53,068 bases of DNA, taken from an uncultured Bacteroidales bacterium (GTDB lineage: Bacteria; Bacteroidota; Bacteroidia; Bacteroidales; Bacteroidaceae). This document shows, piece by piece, positions 25,280-33,519 of the stretch. Under the pieces are notes generated by a model, which was not told the DNA's origin, made no database searches, and saw nothing but the letters and a program-made list of their open reading frames with translations. The DNA lies in the NCBI GenBank assembly GCA_902784475.1, contig CACZUX010000001.1, positions 1-53,068 of the forward strand. Reading direction: 5' to 3'. Both the position numbers and the translations under genes were made by a program. Numbering within the stretch: position 1 is the first letter of the stretch; every line of letters starts with the position of its first letter.

Positions 25280-26893
25280 ATGGCGATGATGTTTGCGGAG
25301 ACGGCGGAAGCCTGCACGAATCTCATCGTGGGGAAATGGGCTTCAAGTAACGGTAGCGTCATCGTGTCGTATTCGGCTGATGATTACGGCAGTTACGGAT
25401 ATCTGTTCTACTTCCCCAGAGGCACCCACAAAAAGGGAGAGATGCGCCCTATATACCACTACGACACGGGTAACTACATGGGCGAGATAGAGGAGGCGCG
25501 AGAGACCTTTCAGGTGGCCGGACTCACGAACGAATGGCAGGTGACGGTGACGGAGACGACCTTCGAAGGACGCGAGGAGCTGTGGGAGGGCAAAGACGGC
25601 ATCGTGGACTACGGCAGCCTGATGCAGATCGCCCTGCAGCGCGCCCGGACGGCACGCGAAGCCATTGATGTGATGGCCGACATCACGGAGCGCTACGGAT
25701 ACGCCAGCGAGGGCGAGACCTTCACCGTGGCCGATAAGAACGAGGTGTGGCTCATGGAAATGATCGGCAAAGGAAAAGAGGAAAAAGGTGCCGTGTGGGT
25801 GGCCCTGCGCGTGCCCGACGACTGCATCACGGCGCACGCCAACCAGAGCCGCATCGAACGCTTCCCCCTCCACGACAAGGATAACTGCCGTTACAGCCGG
25901 GACGTCATCAGCTTCGCCCGGCGCAAGGGCTACTTCACGGGGCGCGACGAGGACTTCTCCTTCAGGGATGCCTACGCACCGGCCGACTTCGTGTCGCTGC
26001 GCGTCTGCGAGGCGCGCGTGTGGAGCTGGTTCCACCGCTGGGGCGAGGGCGACATGATGCGCTATCTGCCTTATGCCATGGGCGATACCGAAGCCGAGAG
26101 GCTGCCCCTCTGGGTGAAGCCCAAGAGGAAACTCACCTGTCAGGACGTCAAGGACATGATGCGCGACCACTACGAGGGGACGCCCCTGGCCATCGACAGC
26201 GGAGTGGGGGCGGGGCCCTACAGGATGCCCTACCGTCCGACGCCGCTCCTGTGGGAAGTGGACAGCGTCAGGTATTTCAACGAGCGCCCCATTTCCACGC
26301 AGCAGACGGCCTGCGTCTATGTGGCCGAGATGCGTGCGTGGATGCCCGACTGGGCGGGCGCCTGTCTCTGGTACGGCAACGACGACGCCAACATGATACC
26401 CCTCGTGCCGCTCTATCCGGGCAGTCTGCAGAGTGTGCCTGAATGCTTCCACCCCAACACGGGCGACGCCTTCAACTTCAGCTTCCGCAGCGCCTACTGG
26501 CTGCAGAACTGGGTGAGCAACACGGTCTACGGCCGCTACTGCCAGCTCTTCCCCGAGCTCGCCTCGGAGCGCGACCGGCTGGAGCGCGACTGGCGCTCGC
26601 TGCAGGACGACATCGAGCGTGAAGCCTTGGCCAAAGGTGAAGCCGAAGGGCGCGCCGCACTGAATGCCTACAGCCACCGCGCCGCGGGGCAGATGATGGA
26701 CGAATGGATGATGCTGGCGCAGCGCATCATCGTGAAATACAACGACATGGCAGAGAAAGCCGCCGACGCCGACGGCCGCTGGCTCAAGACGCCCGGAGGA
26801 CGGCCGCGGCCCGTCGTCCGGCCCGGATATCCTCCCGAGTGGCGCAGGCGCATCGTTGATGAAGAAGGGGGGCGGTACAGAGTACCGGAGTGA
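25280..26893 (+). CDS. C69-family dipeptidase (Ntn hydrolase), signal peptide apparently shortened
   Basis: 537 residues from ATG 25280. The catalytic N-terminal nucleophile is C12 in EACTNLIVGKWASSNGS, where family members are cleaved to expose the Cys; VSYSADDYGSYG, FTVADKNEVWLMEMIG and ITAHANQSRI follow as in C69 dipeptidases. Members of this family normally have about 20 residues of signal peptide before the Cys. Here MAMMFAETAEA is all that remains after an ATG. The hydrophobic frame continues upstream (SYIILAMAMMFAETAEA) into the heptamer array without an ATG back to a TGA. So the signal peptide was cut or uses a non-standard start. It cleaves dipeptides, likely in the periplasm if exported. 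Confidence 0.85.
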   Translation: MAMMFAETAEACTNLIVGKWASSNGSVIVSYSADDYGSYGYLFYFPRGTHKKGEMRPIYHYDTGNYMGEIEEARETFQVAGLTNEWQVTVTETTFEGREELWEGKDGIVDYGSLMQIALQRARTAREAIDVMADITERYGYASEGETFTVADKNEVWLMEMIGKGKEEKGAVWVALRVPDDCITAHANQSRIERFPLHDKDNCRYSRDVISFARRKGYFTGRDEDFSFRDAYAPADFVSLRVCEARVWSWFHRWGEGDMMRYLPYAMGDTEAERLPLWVKPKRKLTCQDVKDMMRDHYEGTPLAIDSGVGAGPYRMPYRPTPLLWEVDSVRYFNERPISTQQTACVYVAEMRAWMPDWAGACLWYGNDDANMIPLVPLYPGSLQSVPECFHPNTGDAFNFSFRSAYWLQNWVSNTVYGRYCQLFPELASERDRLERDWRSLQDDIEREALAKGEAEGRAALNAYSHRAAGQMMDEWMMLAQRIIVKYNDMAEKAADADGRWLKTPGGRPRPVVRPGYPPEWRRRIVDEEGGRYRVPE

Positions 26894-26939
26894 AGAGTGA
26901 AGAGTGAAGAGTGAAGAATGAATCCTGAATCCTGAATCA
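26891..26939. repeat. Heptamer array beginning at a stop codon: TGAAGAG/TGAATCC units
   Basis: Seven units in register: TGAAGAG three times, TGAAGAA, TGAATCC twice, TGAATCA. The first TGA is the stop codon of the C69 gene. The TGAATCC type is shared with the array at 25197. Confidence 0.93.
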
Positions 26940-26944
26940 AAAAA

Positions 26945-27418
26945 ATGCTTGCATTTTTGATATTTTTGAGTTGGCACGTGTGGGTGCTGGTGAACGGGCA
27001 CCTGGAAGAGGTGCAGCCGGAGGTGACGGCGTCCGAGGTGAAGCCCGGATGGAAAATAGTGGACATACAGCTCAAGTCGCACACGGTGCGCTACCTCTGG
27101 GGCGTGAGCGCCATGCAGCTGCTGGGACGGCAGGACACCCTCGTCATCGATCCGGGAGACGCCGTGCTCTCGGACTTCATCATGGTGCCCCTCAAAAAGA
27201 AAGCACAGTACCGACGCTTCAAGGAGGAGAAGATGGACGAAAATCCCTACACGGTGCTTGACATCGAGGCCTTCGACATCACGCCCTGGGGCGACGACGC
27301 CTTCCGCGTGACGCCGCGCGTGCCGTTTAAGCCCGGCGAATACGTCATACACTGTCTGAAAAGCGAGAGAGTGGGCGAGCGGGGCGACTACGAAGTCTTT
27401 CCTGTCAGCGTGAAGTGA
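26945..27418 (+). CDS. Unknown protein with N-terminal hydrophobic segment
   Basis: 157 residues. The first 17 residues (MLAFLIFLSWHVWVLVN) could be a signal anchor or poor signal peptide; they begin right after an A-run that ends a heptamer array. The rest is charged, with a likely beta-rich C-terminus (PRVPFKPGEYVIHCL... DYEVFPVSVK), a pattern seen in small Bacteroidetes envelope proteins. I do not recognise the family. Possibly co-transcribed with the C69 gene, and its 5' end may also have been affected by the array. A terminator follows. Confidence 0.6.
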   Translation: MLAFLIFLSWHVWVLVNGHLEEVQPEVTASEVKPGWKIVDIQLKSHTVRYLWGVSAMQLLGRQDTLVIDPGDAVLSDFIMVPLKKKAQYRRFKEEKMDENPYTVLDIEAFDITPWGDDAFRVTPRVPFKPGEYVIHCLKSERVGERGDYEVFPVSVK

Positions 27419-27435
27419 CGGGGGAAAAGAAAAAT

Positions 27436-27470
27436 GGGGCTTTAGCGTGAAAAAAGCTCCGTTTTATTTT
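27436..27470 (+). terminator. Intrinsic terminator before the rnf operon
   Basis: GGGGCTTT (27436-27443) pairs with AAAGCTCC (27453-27460), one G-U, over a 9-nt loop, followed by GTTTTATTTT. It separates the C69 region from the rnf promoter. Confidence 0.75.
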
Positions 27471-27490
27471 GCCATGTACCCAATTTTGGG

Positions 27491-27498
27491 TATCTTTG
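27491..27498 (+). promoter_or_regulatory. Promoter -7 box (TATCTTTG) of the rnf operon
   Basis: TATCTTTG just after the terminator, 28 bp before the GTG of the small RseC-like gene. Confidence 0.7.
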
Positions 27499-27526
27499 CG
27501 GGAAGAATGCTTAAAAACTGATACCA

Positions 27527-27679
27527 GTGGACACGCCAAACGACTGCTCCGGATGCAAAATAGCCTCTCTGTGCGGACACAGAGGGGACGAGAGCGCCTG
27601 CCCCAAAGGATGGGCCGGGGTGCTGGTGTTTGCGCTGCCGCTGCTGGCCATCGTCGTATTATCAATCATCTTTAAATAA
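27527..27679 (+). CDS. Miniature RseC-like cysteine-cluster membrane protein at the head of the rnf operon
   Basis: 50 residues from a GTG at 27527; an in-frame TAA at 27512-27514 excludes an earlier standard start. The N-terminal part has C7, C10, C16 and C25 in CSGCKIASLCGHR, the same C-x2-C-x5-C-G-x-R spacing as E. coli RseC (CSSCASRAGCGSR). One membrane helix follows (about 29-48). RseC proteins go with rsx/rnf genes and act on reduction of SoxR; Bacteroidetes versions are usually about 140 residues. Here the N-terminal domain and the second helix are absent. It ends 3 bp before rnfB. Confidence 0.7.
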   Translation: MDTPNDCSGCKIASLCGHRGDESACPKGWAGVLVFALPLLAIVVLSIIFK

Positions 27680-27682
27680 ATA

Positions 27683-28597
27683 ATGAACGTAATTCTAATT
27701 GCTGTCATCGTGCTCGGCCTCGTGGGCCTCATCAGCGCCGTGGTGCTGTTTGTGGCTTCGAAGAAGTTCGCCGTGTACGAGGACCCGCGCATCGGGCAGG
27801 TGGGAGAAGTCCTGCCTCAGGCCAACTGCGGCGGATGCGGCTACCCCGGATGTTCGGGCTTCGCCGCCGCCTGCGTGAAGGCCAGTGAGAGCGGTTCGCT
27901 GAGCGACCTCAACTGCGCGCCCGGCGGACAGAAAGTGATGGAACAGGTGGCCGCCATACTCGGTCTGCAGGCTTCGGCCGCAGCGCCCAAGGTGGCCGTG
28001 GTGCGCTGTCAGGGCACCTGCGACGCAAGGCCCCACGGCGTGGAGTTTGACGGCGCCCATTCGTGCCGCATACAGAATATGACCGGCATGGGCGAGACGC
28101 AGTGTCTCTACGGCTGTCTGGGCGAAGGCGACTGCGAACACGCCTGTCTCTTCGGCGCCATCACCGTGAACCCCGTGACGCGCATCGCCGAGGTGGACGA
28201 ATCCAAGTGTACCGGATGCGGCGCCTGCGCCAAGACCTGTCCGCGCGGCATCATCGAGCTGCGCCCCCAGGGTCCGAAGGGTCGCAAGGTGGTCGTGCTC
28301 TGCAACAACAAAGACAAGGGCGCTCTGGCCACGAAGGAGTGCAAGGCGAGCTGCATCGGCTGCGGCAAGTGCGTGAAGACCTGCGAGAAGTTCGAGGCCA
28401 TCACCCTGGGCACCAATCTGGCCCACATCGACCCTGACAAGTGTAAGATGTGTCTGAAGTGCGTCGAGGCCTGTCCGCGCGGCGCCATCAAGGCCTTCAA
28501 CTTCCCCCCGCGCAAGCCCAGGACGGAAGCACCCGCTGCGCCCGCAGCGGAGAAGGCCCCGCAAGTAGAACCCCAAAAGAAGGAGGCCCAGGCATGA
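27683..28597 (+). CDS. rnfB: Rnf complex subunit B, iron-sulfur protein
   Basis: 304 residues. One N-terminal membrane helix (about 3-25), then the four-Cys cluster CGGCGYPGC (C49, C52, C57, C64), then ferredoxin-type 4Fe-4S motifs at about 166-176 (CTGCGACAKTC), 204-214 (CIGCGKCVKTC) and 234-244 (CKMCLKCVEAC). The tail is Ala/Pro/Lys-rich. RnfB is the entry or exit point for ferredoxin electrons in the ferredoxin:NAD+ oxidoreductase that pumps Na+ or H+. The ATGA overlap couples it to rnfC. Confidence 0.97.
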   Translation: MNVILIAVIVLGLVGLISAVVLFVASKKFAVYEDPRIGQVGEVLPQANCGGCGYPGCSGFAAACVKASESGSLSDLNCAPGGQKVMEQVAAILGLQASAAAPKVAVVRCQGTCDARPHGVEFDGAHSCRIQNMTGMGETQCLYGCLGEGDCEHACLFGAITVNPVTRIAEVDESKCTGCGACAKTCPRGIIELRPQGPKGRKVVVLCNNKDKGALATKECKASCIGCGKCVKTCEKFEAITLGTNLAHIDPDKCKMCLKCVEACPRGAIKAFNFPPRKPRTEAPAAPAAEKAPQVEPQKKEAQA

Positions 28598-29952
28598 AAA
28601 CATTCAGAATAGGCGGGGTGCATCCCGCAGAAAACAAGCTGAGCGCCGCAGCGCCCATACGTGAGGCCGCGCTCCCGAAGCAGGCCGTCTTCTCCATGTT
28701 CCAGCACATCGGCGCGCCCGCAGTGCCCGTGGTAAAGAAGGGCGACAAGGTGAAGGTGGGCACCCTGCTGGGTGAGGCCGGAGGCTTTGTCAGCGCGCCC
28801 GTGTACAGCAGCGTGAGCGGCACGGTGAGCAAGGTGGACGTGGCTCTGGACGCCAGCGACACCCGCCGCATGGCCGTATATGTCGACGTGGAAGGCGACG
28901 AATGGGAGGAGGGCATCGACCGCTCGTCGGACCTCGTGAAGCTCTCGGACCGTCCCGACCTGGACGCCAAGACCATCGTGGAAAAGGTGAAGCAGGCCGG
29001 CATCGTCGGCATGGGCGGCGCCACATTCCCCACGCACGTGAAGCTTTCGCCCCCGCCCGGAGCGAAGGCCGAATGCGTGATCATCAACGCCGTGGAGTGT
29101 GAGCCCTATCTCACGGCAGACCACCGTCTGATGATGGAGAAGGCCGACGAAGTGCTCGTGGGCATCCAACTGCTGATGAAGGCCGTCGGCGTGGAGAAGG
29201 GTTATGTGGGCATCGAGATGAACAAGCCCGACGCCATCACCCTGATGCGGAAGAAGGCGGAGAAATACACGAACATAGAGATCGTACCCCTCAAGGTGAA
29301 ATACCCGCAGGGCGGCGAGAAGCAGCTCATCGACGCCGTGATCGGACGTCAGGTGCCGGCACCGCCCGCCATCCCCATCAACGTGGGCGCCGTGGTGCAG
29401 AACGTGGGCACCGCCTTCGCCGTGTACGAGGCCGTGATGAAGAACAAACCCCTCATCGCCCGCGTCATCACCGTGACGGGCAAGAGCGTGAAGCAGCCCT
29501 CCAACCTCTGGGCCCGACTGGGCACACCCTTCCAGCAGCTCATCGACGAATGCGGCGGACTGCCCGAAGACACCGGCAAGGTGATCGGCGGCGGCCCGAT
29601 GATGGGCAAAGCCCTCATCTCGCTCGAGGTCCCCATGACGAAAGGTTCTTCGGGTCTGCTCATCATGAACGACAAGGAGGCCAGAAGAGGCGAGACGCGT
29701 CCCTGCATCCGCTGCGCCAAGTGCGTGTCGGCCTGTCCGATGGGCCTGGAGCCCTTCCTCCTGTCGGCCCTCAGCTCGCAGCACATGTGGGACGGGGCAG
29801 AGGCCAACAACATCACCTCGTGCATCGAGTGCGGCTCGTGCGCCTTCACCTGTCCCAGCCACCGGCCCCTGCTCGACATGATACGTCTGGGCAAGACCAC
29901 CGTGATGGGCATCATCAAAGCCAGAGCGGCACAGAACGCTCCCAAAAAGTAA
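28594..29952 (+). CDS. rnfC: Rnf complex subunit C, NADH-binding
   Basis: 452 residues from ATG 28594 (overlap with rnfB). It has the biotinyl-like hybrid motif region (YSSVSGTVSKVD), an NADH/FMN-binding core (GMGGATFPTHVKL, NAVECEPYLTADHRL) and two C-terminal 4Fe-4S motifs (CIRCAKCVSACP, CIECGSCAFTCP). It is peripheral on the cytoplasmic side and exchanges electrons with NAD(H). Confidence 0.97.
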   Translation: MKTFRIGGVHPAENKLSAAAPIREAALPKQAVFSMFQHIGAPAVPVVKKGDKVKVGTLLGEAGGFVSAPVYSSVSGTVSKVDVALDASDTRRMAVYVDVEGDEWEEGIDRSSDLVKLSDRPDLDAKTIVEKVKQAGIVGMGGATFPTHVKLSPPPGAKAECVIINAVECEPYLTADHRLMMEKADEVLVGIQLLMKAVGVEKGYVGIEMNKPDAITLMRKKAEKYTNIEIVPLKVKYPQGGEKQLIDAVIGRQVPAPPAIPINVGAVVQNVGTAFAVYEAVMKNKPLIARVITVTGKSVKQPSNLWARLGTPFQQLIDECGGLPEDTGKVIGGGPMMGKALISLEVPMTKGSSGLLIMNDKEARRGETRPCIRCAKCVSACPMGLEPFLLSALSSQHMWDGAEANNITSCIECGSCAFTCPSHRPLLDMIRLGKTTVMGIIKARAAQNAPKK

Positions 29953-29967
29953 AGAAATCAAGGAACT

Positions 29968-30948
29968 ATGAATAAATTGATTGTTTCTCTCTCGCCCCAT
30001 GTTCACAGCGGAGACTCCGTGGAGAAGAACATGTACGGCGTCGTGATAGCGCTGGTGCCTGCGCTCTTGTGCTCGCTCTGGTGCTTCGGCATGGGCGCCG
30101 CCGTCGTGCTCCTCACGAGCGTGTGCGCCTGCGTCTTTTTTGAATGGTTCATCGGTCGCTTCATCCTGGGCCGTCAGGAGCTCACCGTGACCGACGGCAG
30201 CGCCGTGCTCACGGGACTGCTGCTCGGATTCAACCTGCCCTCCAACCTGCCCGTGTGGATCATCATCGTGGGTGCACTTGTGGCCATCGGCGTGGGCAAG
30301 ATGACCTTCGGCGGGCTGGGGCAGAACCCCTTCAACCCCGCACTGGTGGGCCGCGTGTTCCTGCTCATCAGTTTCCCCGTGGCGATGACCTCGTGGCCCG
30401 TGAGCGGCAGCATGGGCTACAGCGACGCCGTGACGGCCGCTACGCCCCTGTTCATCATGGGGCAGGCCATCAGCAACCAGGACGCCTCGCTGCTCTCCGA
30501 GCTGCCTTCCGCCCTCGACATGCTCATCGGCCGCACGGGCGGCTCGCTGGGTGAGGTGAGTGCGCTGGCCCTCTTGCTGGGCTGCTGCTTCATGCTCTGG
30601 AAGAAGATCATCACGTGGCACATCCCCGTGAGCATCCTCTGCACCGTGTTCTGCCTGGCCGGACTGCTCCATCTGGTGAGTCCCGTCTATGCCGACCCTG
30701 TTTCCGTGGTGCTCTCGGGCGGACTGATGCTGGGCGCCTGCTTCATGGCGACCGACTACGTCACCTCGCCCATGACGCCCAAGGGGCAGATCGTCTACGG
30801 CGTGGCCATCGGCTTCCTGACGGTGGTGATCCGTGCCTGGGGCGCTTATCCCGAAGGCATGTCGTTCGCCATCCTCATCATGAACGCCTTCGTGCCGCTG
30901 ATCAACACTTATTGCAAACCTAAACTGTTCGGGGAGGTCAAGAAATGA
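29968..30948 (+). CDS. rnfD: Rnf complex subunit D
   Basis: 326 residues, polytopic, NqrB/RnfD family. GGLGQNPFNPALVGR is a family signature. The covalent FMN threonine is expected at about T159 in SDAVTAATPL. The C-terminus has YPEGMSFAILIMNAFVPLI, the counterpart of the nqrB end seen at position 1. It forms part of the ion path. The stop overlaps rnfG by 4 bp. Confidence 0.96.
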   Translation: MNKLIVSLSPHVHSGDSVEKNMYGVVIALVPALLCSLWCFGMGAAVVLLTSVCACVFFEWFIGRFILGRQELTVTDGSAVLTGLLLGFNLPSNLPVWIIIVGALVAIGVGKMTFGGLGQNPFNPALVGRVFLLISFPVAMTSWPVSGSMGYSDAVTAATPLFIMGQAISNQDASLLSELPSALDMLIGRTGGSLGEVSALALLLGCCFMLWKKIITWHIPVSILCTVFCLAGLLHLVSPVYADPVSVVLSGGLMLGACFMATDYVTSPMTPKGQIVYGVAIGFLTVVIRAWGAYPEGMSFAILIMNAFVPLINTYCKPKLFGEVKK

Positions 30949-31541
30949 AGAAGTTAGCATCTACCTGGTACAATATGACCATAGTGCTCACGCTCATCAG
31001 CGTGGTGGCCGGTGCGGCATTGGCCTACGTCAACGACCTCACGGCGGGCCCCATCCGGATGATCAAGGAGCAGGAACTGCAGGACGGCATCAAGGCCGTG
31101 CTCTCGGCCGACGACCTGACGGTGGAGAGCACCGACGAGACCGACGGCGTGATCGTCTACCGCACCGACAAAGGTACGGCCGTGCAGGCTACAGACCCCA
31201 ACGGCTTCGGCGGCAAGCTGACCGTGCTGGTGGGTTTTGACAACAAGGGTGCCGTGCAGGGCTACCGCGTGCTCGAGAGCGCGGAGACGCCGGGACTCGG
31301 CGCCAAAGCCGGCGAATGGTTCCAGAAAGGACAGAAGGGGGACATCATCGGCATGTCGCCCGAGAAGAACAACATGACCGTGAGCAAGGACGGCGGCGAA
31401 GTGGATGCCATCACGGCATCGACCATCACCTCGAGAGCCTTCCTGCGCTGCGTCAACGCCGCCTACGAAGCCCTCGCCAAGGAGGACGCCCAAAGCGGCG
31501 CCACACGACAGGCCGGGGACAACACTAATGAGGAGGATTAA
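30945..31541 (+). CDS. rnfG: Rnf complex subunit G, covalent-FMN protein
   Basis: 198 residues. One membrane helix (about 10-30) and a periplasmic FMN-binding domain. The flavinylation motif reads DAITASTITS (154-163), with T160 as expected FMN site; the usual (S/T)GAT is TAST here, a mild deviation. ETPGLGAKAGEWF is a family signature. It relays electrons on the periplasmic side. An ApbE flavin transferase would be needed and is not in the window. Confidence 0.95.
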   Translation: MKKLASTWYNMTIVLTLISVVAGAALAYVNDLTAGPIRMIKEQELQDGIKAVLSADDLTVESTDETDGVIVYRTDKGTAVQATDPNGFGGKLTVLVGFDNKGAVQGYRVLESAETPGLGAKAGEWFQKGQKGDIIGMSPEKNNMTVSKDGGEVDAITASTITSRAFLRCVNAAYEALAKEDAQSGATRQAGDNTNEED

Positions 31542-31544
31542 ACT

Positions 31545-32126
31545 ATGAATCAGATCAAAGTATTTTGGAACGGACTCGTTAAGGAGAACCCCACCTTCGT
31601 GCTGCTCCTGGGCATGTGTCCCACACTGGGCACCACCTCGAGCGCCCTCAACGGCATGTCGATGGGACTGGCCACCATGGCGGTGCTCATCTTCTCCAAT
31701 CTCATCATCTCGCTCATCAAGAGCTTCATCCCCGACATGGTGCGTATCCCCTCGTATATCGTGGTGATCGCCTCGCTGGTGACCATCCTGCAGATGGTCA
31801 TCAAGGCCTATGCGCCGGAGATTGACAAGTCGCTCGGACTGTTCATCCCGCTGATTGTGGTGAACTGCATCATCCTGGGCCGCGCGGAGGCCTTCGCCGC
31901 CAAGAACGACCCGCTCTCGTCCGTCACCGACGGCGTGGGCATGGGCCTGGGCTTTACGATGGCGCTGACGCTGCTGGGCGGCGTGCGCGAACTGCTCGGT
32001 ACGGGCCGCATCTTCTCCTTTGGCATTTTCCCCGAGGACTACGGAGCACTGGTCTTCGTGCTGGCGCCCGGTGCCTTCATCGCTCTGGGCTATCTCATCG
32101 CCATCGTCAACCGACTCAAGAACTAA
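31545..32126 (+). CDS. rnfE: Rnf complex subunit E
   Basis: 193 residues, polytopic, NqrD/RnfE family. C25 (LLGMCPTLGTT) and C108 (IVVNCIILGRAEAF) are the conserved intramembrane 2Fe-2S ligands shared with RnfA. It lies 3 bp after rnfG and 33 bp before rnfA. Confidence 0.96.
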   Translation: MNQIKVFWNGLVKENPTFVLLLGMCPTLGTTSSALNGMSMGLATMAVLIFSNLIISLIKSFIPDMVRIPSYIVVIASLVTILQMVIKAYAPEIDKSLGLFIPLIVVNCIILGRAEAFAAKNDPLSSVTDGVGMGLGFTMALTLLGGVRELLGTGRIFSFGIFPEDYGALVFVLAPGAFIALGYLIAIVNRLKN

Positions 32127-32159
32127 TACGGAAGTTTATCCAACAGAAAGAATACAGTT

Positions 32160-32780
32160 ATGGCATACATACTTATAGTCATTACGGCGATATTCGTCAA
32201 CAATATCGTGCTGTCGCAGTTCCTGGGTATCTGTCCCTTCCTCGGTGTGTCGAAGAAAGTGGAGAGCGCTCTGGGCATGGGGGCCGCCGTGGCCTTTGTG
32301 CTGACCATCGCCACCATAGTGACGTACCTCATCCAGAAATTCGTGCTGGAGCCCAACGCGCTGGAATATCTGCAGACCATCGCCTTCATCCTGGTGATTG
32401 CGGCCCTGGTGCAGATGGTGGAAATCGTGCTTAAGAATGTGAACCCCGGCCTGTATCAGGCGCTGGGCGTGTTCCTGCCCCTCATCACTACCAACTGCTG
32501 CATCCTGGGTGTGGCCATCCTCGTGGCCGGCGGCACCTACAACGCGCAGGGTTTGGAACCCGACCTCCTGACGGGCATCATCTTCGCCTTCTCCACCGCC
32601 ATCGGTTTCGCTCTGGCTTTGACCATCTTTGCCGGCATGCGCGAGCAACTCGCCATGATGAATATCCCGATGGGCATGCAGGGTATGCCCATTGCACTGG
32701 TGACGGCCGGCCTGCTGGCTATGGCCTTCATGGGATTCAGCGGTGTAGACAACGGACTCTCCAAAGCATTTGGGCTTTAG
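32160..32780 (+). CDS. rnfA: Rnf complex subunit A
   Basis: 206 residues, six helices, NqrE/RnfA family. FVNNIVLSQFLGICPFLGVSKK with C25 and TNCCILG with C113 (or C114) supply the other half of the Rnf intramembrane 2Fe-2S site. Last gene in the order rnfBCDGEA, normal for Bacteroidetes. An imperfect hairpin spans its stop codon. Confidence 0.96.
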   Translation: MAYILIVITAIFVNNIVLSQFLGICPFLGVSKKVESALGMGAAVAFVLTIATIVTYLIQKFVLEPNALEYLQTIAFILVIAALVQMVEIVLKNVNPGLYQALGVFLPLITTNCCILGVAILVAGGTYNAQGLEPDLLTGIIFAFSTAIGFALALTIFAGMREQLAMMNIPMGMQGMPIALVTAGLLAMAFMGFSGVDNGLSKAFGL

Positions 32781-32788
32781 AGAGTCCG
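32753..32788 (+). terminator. Hairpin across the rnfA stop codon
   Basis: CGGACTCTC (32753-32761) pairs with GAGAGTCCG (32780-32788) and, after one mismatch, AAAGC pairs with GCTTT over a 6-nt loop. There is no T-tract, so it may only protect the mRNA 3' end or mark a factor-dependent stop between convergent genes. Confidence 0.45.
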
Positions 32789-32819
32789 CTGATGAAAGAC
32801 TTCTTGTAAAGGAGTGCTT

Positions 32820-33068
32820 TTAGAAATCGTGACCTAAAGCGGTCTCCTTGTTGCCGGTCTGGCGCTTGAGGCCGCTTTTTTCTATGGCTTCCGTACGCTC
32901 GTCCTGAGTCCATGCGTTCCATACGACGGTGCACTCGGGATAAGGCTTGCCGGTGACGAGCTCTTTGTTCTTGACCGACTGTGAAGAGTACCATTTCTGG
33001 TGTTCCACATTCCTGGTCTTACAGGGATGGGGGCAGGTGCTACACCTGTGATCGTTGATGCATGCCAT
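32820..33068 (-). CDS. Small Cys-rich protein, unknown
   Basis: 82 residues. The N-terminus has HRCSTCPHPC (C-x2-C-x3-C), which could bind a metal with nearby histidines; the rest is polar (KPYPECTVVWNAW, EKSGLKRQTGN) with no signal peptide or helix. I do not recognise the family. It is 13 bp downstream of the FHA gene on the same strand, so it likely belongs to the CCDC81/SPOR-FHA operon. Confidence 0.6.
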   Translation of the reverse strand: MACINDHRCSTCPHPCKTRNVEHQKWYSSQSVKNKELVTGKPYPECTVVWNAWTQDERTEAIEKSGLKRQTGNKETALGHDF

Positions 33069-33081
33069 AATGCTTGTGTTT

Positions 33082-33519
33082 TTATTGGTTGAGTGAAATA
33101 AAGTCCGAATCGTCCTGGGGCGCGCGGAAGATCATGGTCGTGGCGCCGATGGTGATGATGTCGCCGTCGGAGAGCGGCATACGGTCCTGGTCGCGCAGTA
33201 TGTCGTTCATGTAGAATGTGCCCGTGTTGGAAGGGGCGTCGCGCAGAAGCCAGCGGAGTTGTCCGTTCTTCTTGCGCTCCACGCGGATGATGCAGTGCTT
33301 GGTGTCGATGCTGGGATCGGTTGTCTCCAAAGGCTGATTGATTTCCGTGCCGTGCACCCAACGGCCGAAGACGTTGTCGCCCTCGACGAGGGGTTTGAAC
33401 TGACGGTAGTGGAAGACGTTCTCCACCACGACAACGGCACCGAATTCCCCTACCGGCTCATCGACCTCCTCTCCGCCGTTCTTAAAGCGGGCAGGGTAGG
33501 TATGGCGGGGGCGTTTCAT
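33082..33519 (-). CDS. FHA-domain protein
   Basis: 145 residues. VFGRWVHG...DPSIDTKHCIIRV...W.LRDAPSNTGTFYMN is the Gly-Arg, Ser/His and Asn-x-Gly pattern of FHA domains, which bind phosphothreonine peptides. No other domain, signal peptide or membrane segment is present, so it is probably a cytoplasmic adaptor. It overlaps the preceding CCDC81/SPOR gene by 4 bp (ATGA), implying joint expression. Confidence 0.75.
   Translation of the reverse strand: MKRPRHTYPARFKNGGEEVDEPVGEFGAVVVVENVFHYRQFKPLVEGDNVFGRWVHGTEINQPLETTDPSIDTKHCIIRVERKKNGQLRWLLRDAPSNTGTFYMNDILRDQDRMPLSDGDIITIGATTMIFRAPQDDSDFISLNQ

Noticed and set aside
25343-27352. Open frame of 669 codons opposite the C69 dipeptidase
   Set aside because: Antisense shadow that also passes through a heptamer array; no family features.
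28108-30960. Open frame of 950 codons on the minus strand opposite rnfB-rnfD
   Set aside because: It runs across three well-recognised genes on the other strand, is His/Ala/Glu-rich in the manner of antisense frames in GC-rich coding DNA, and has no promoter or family motif.
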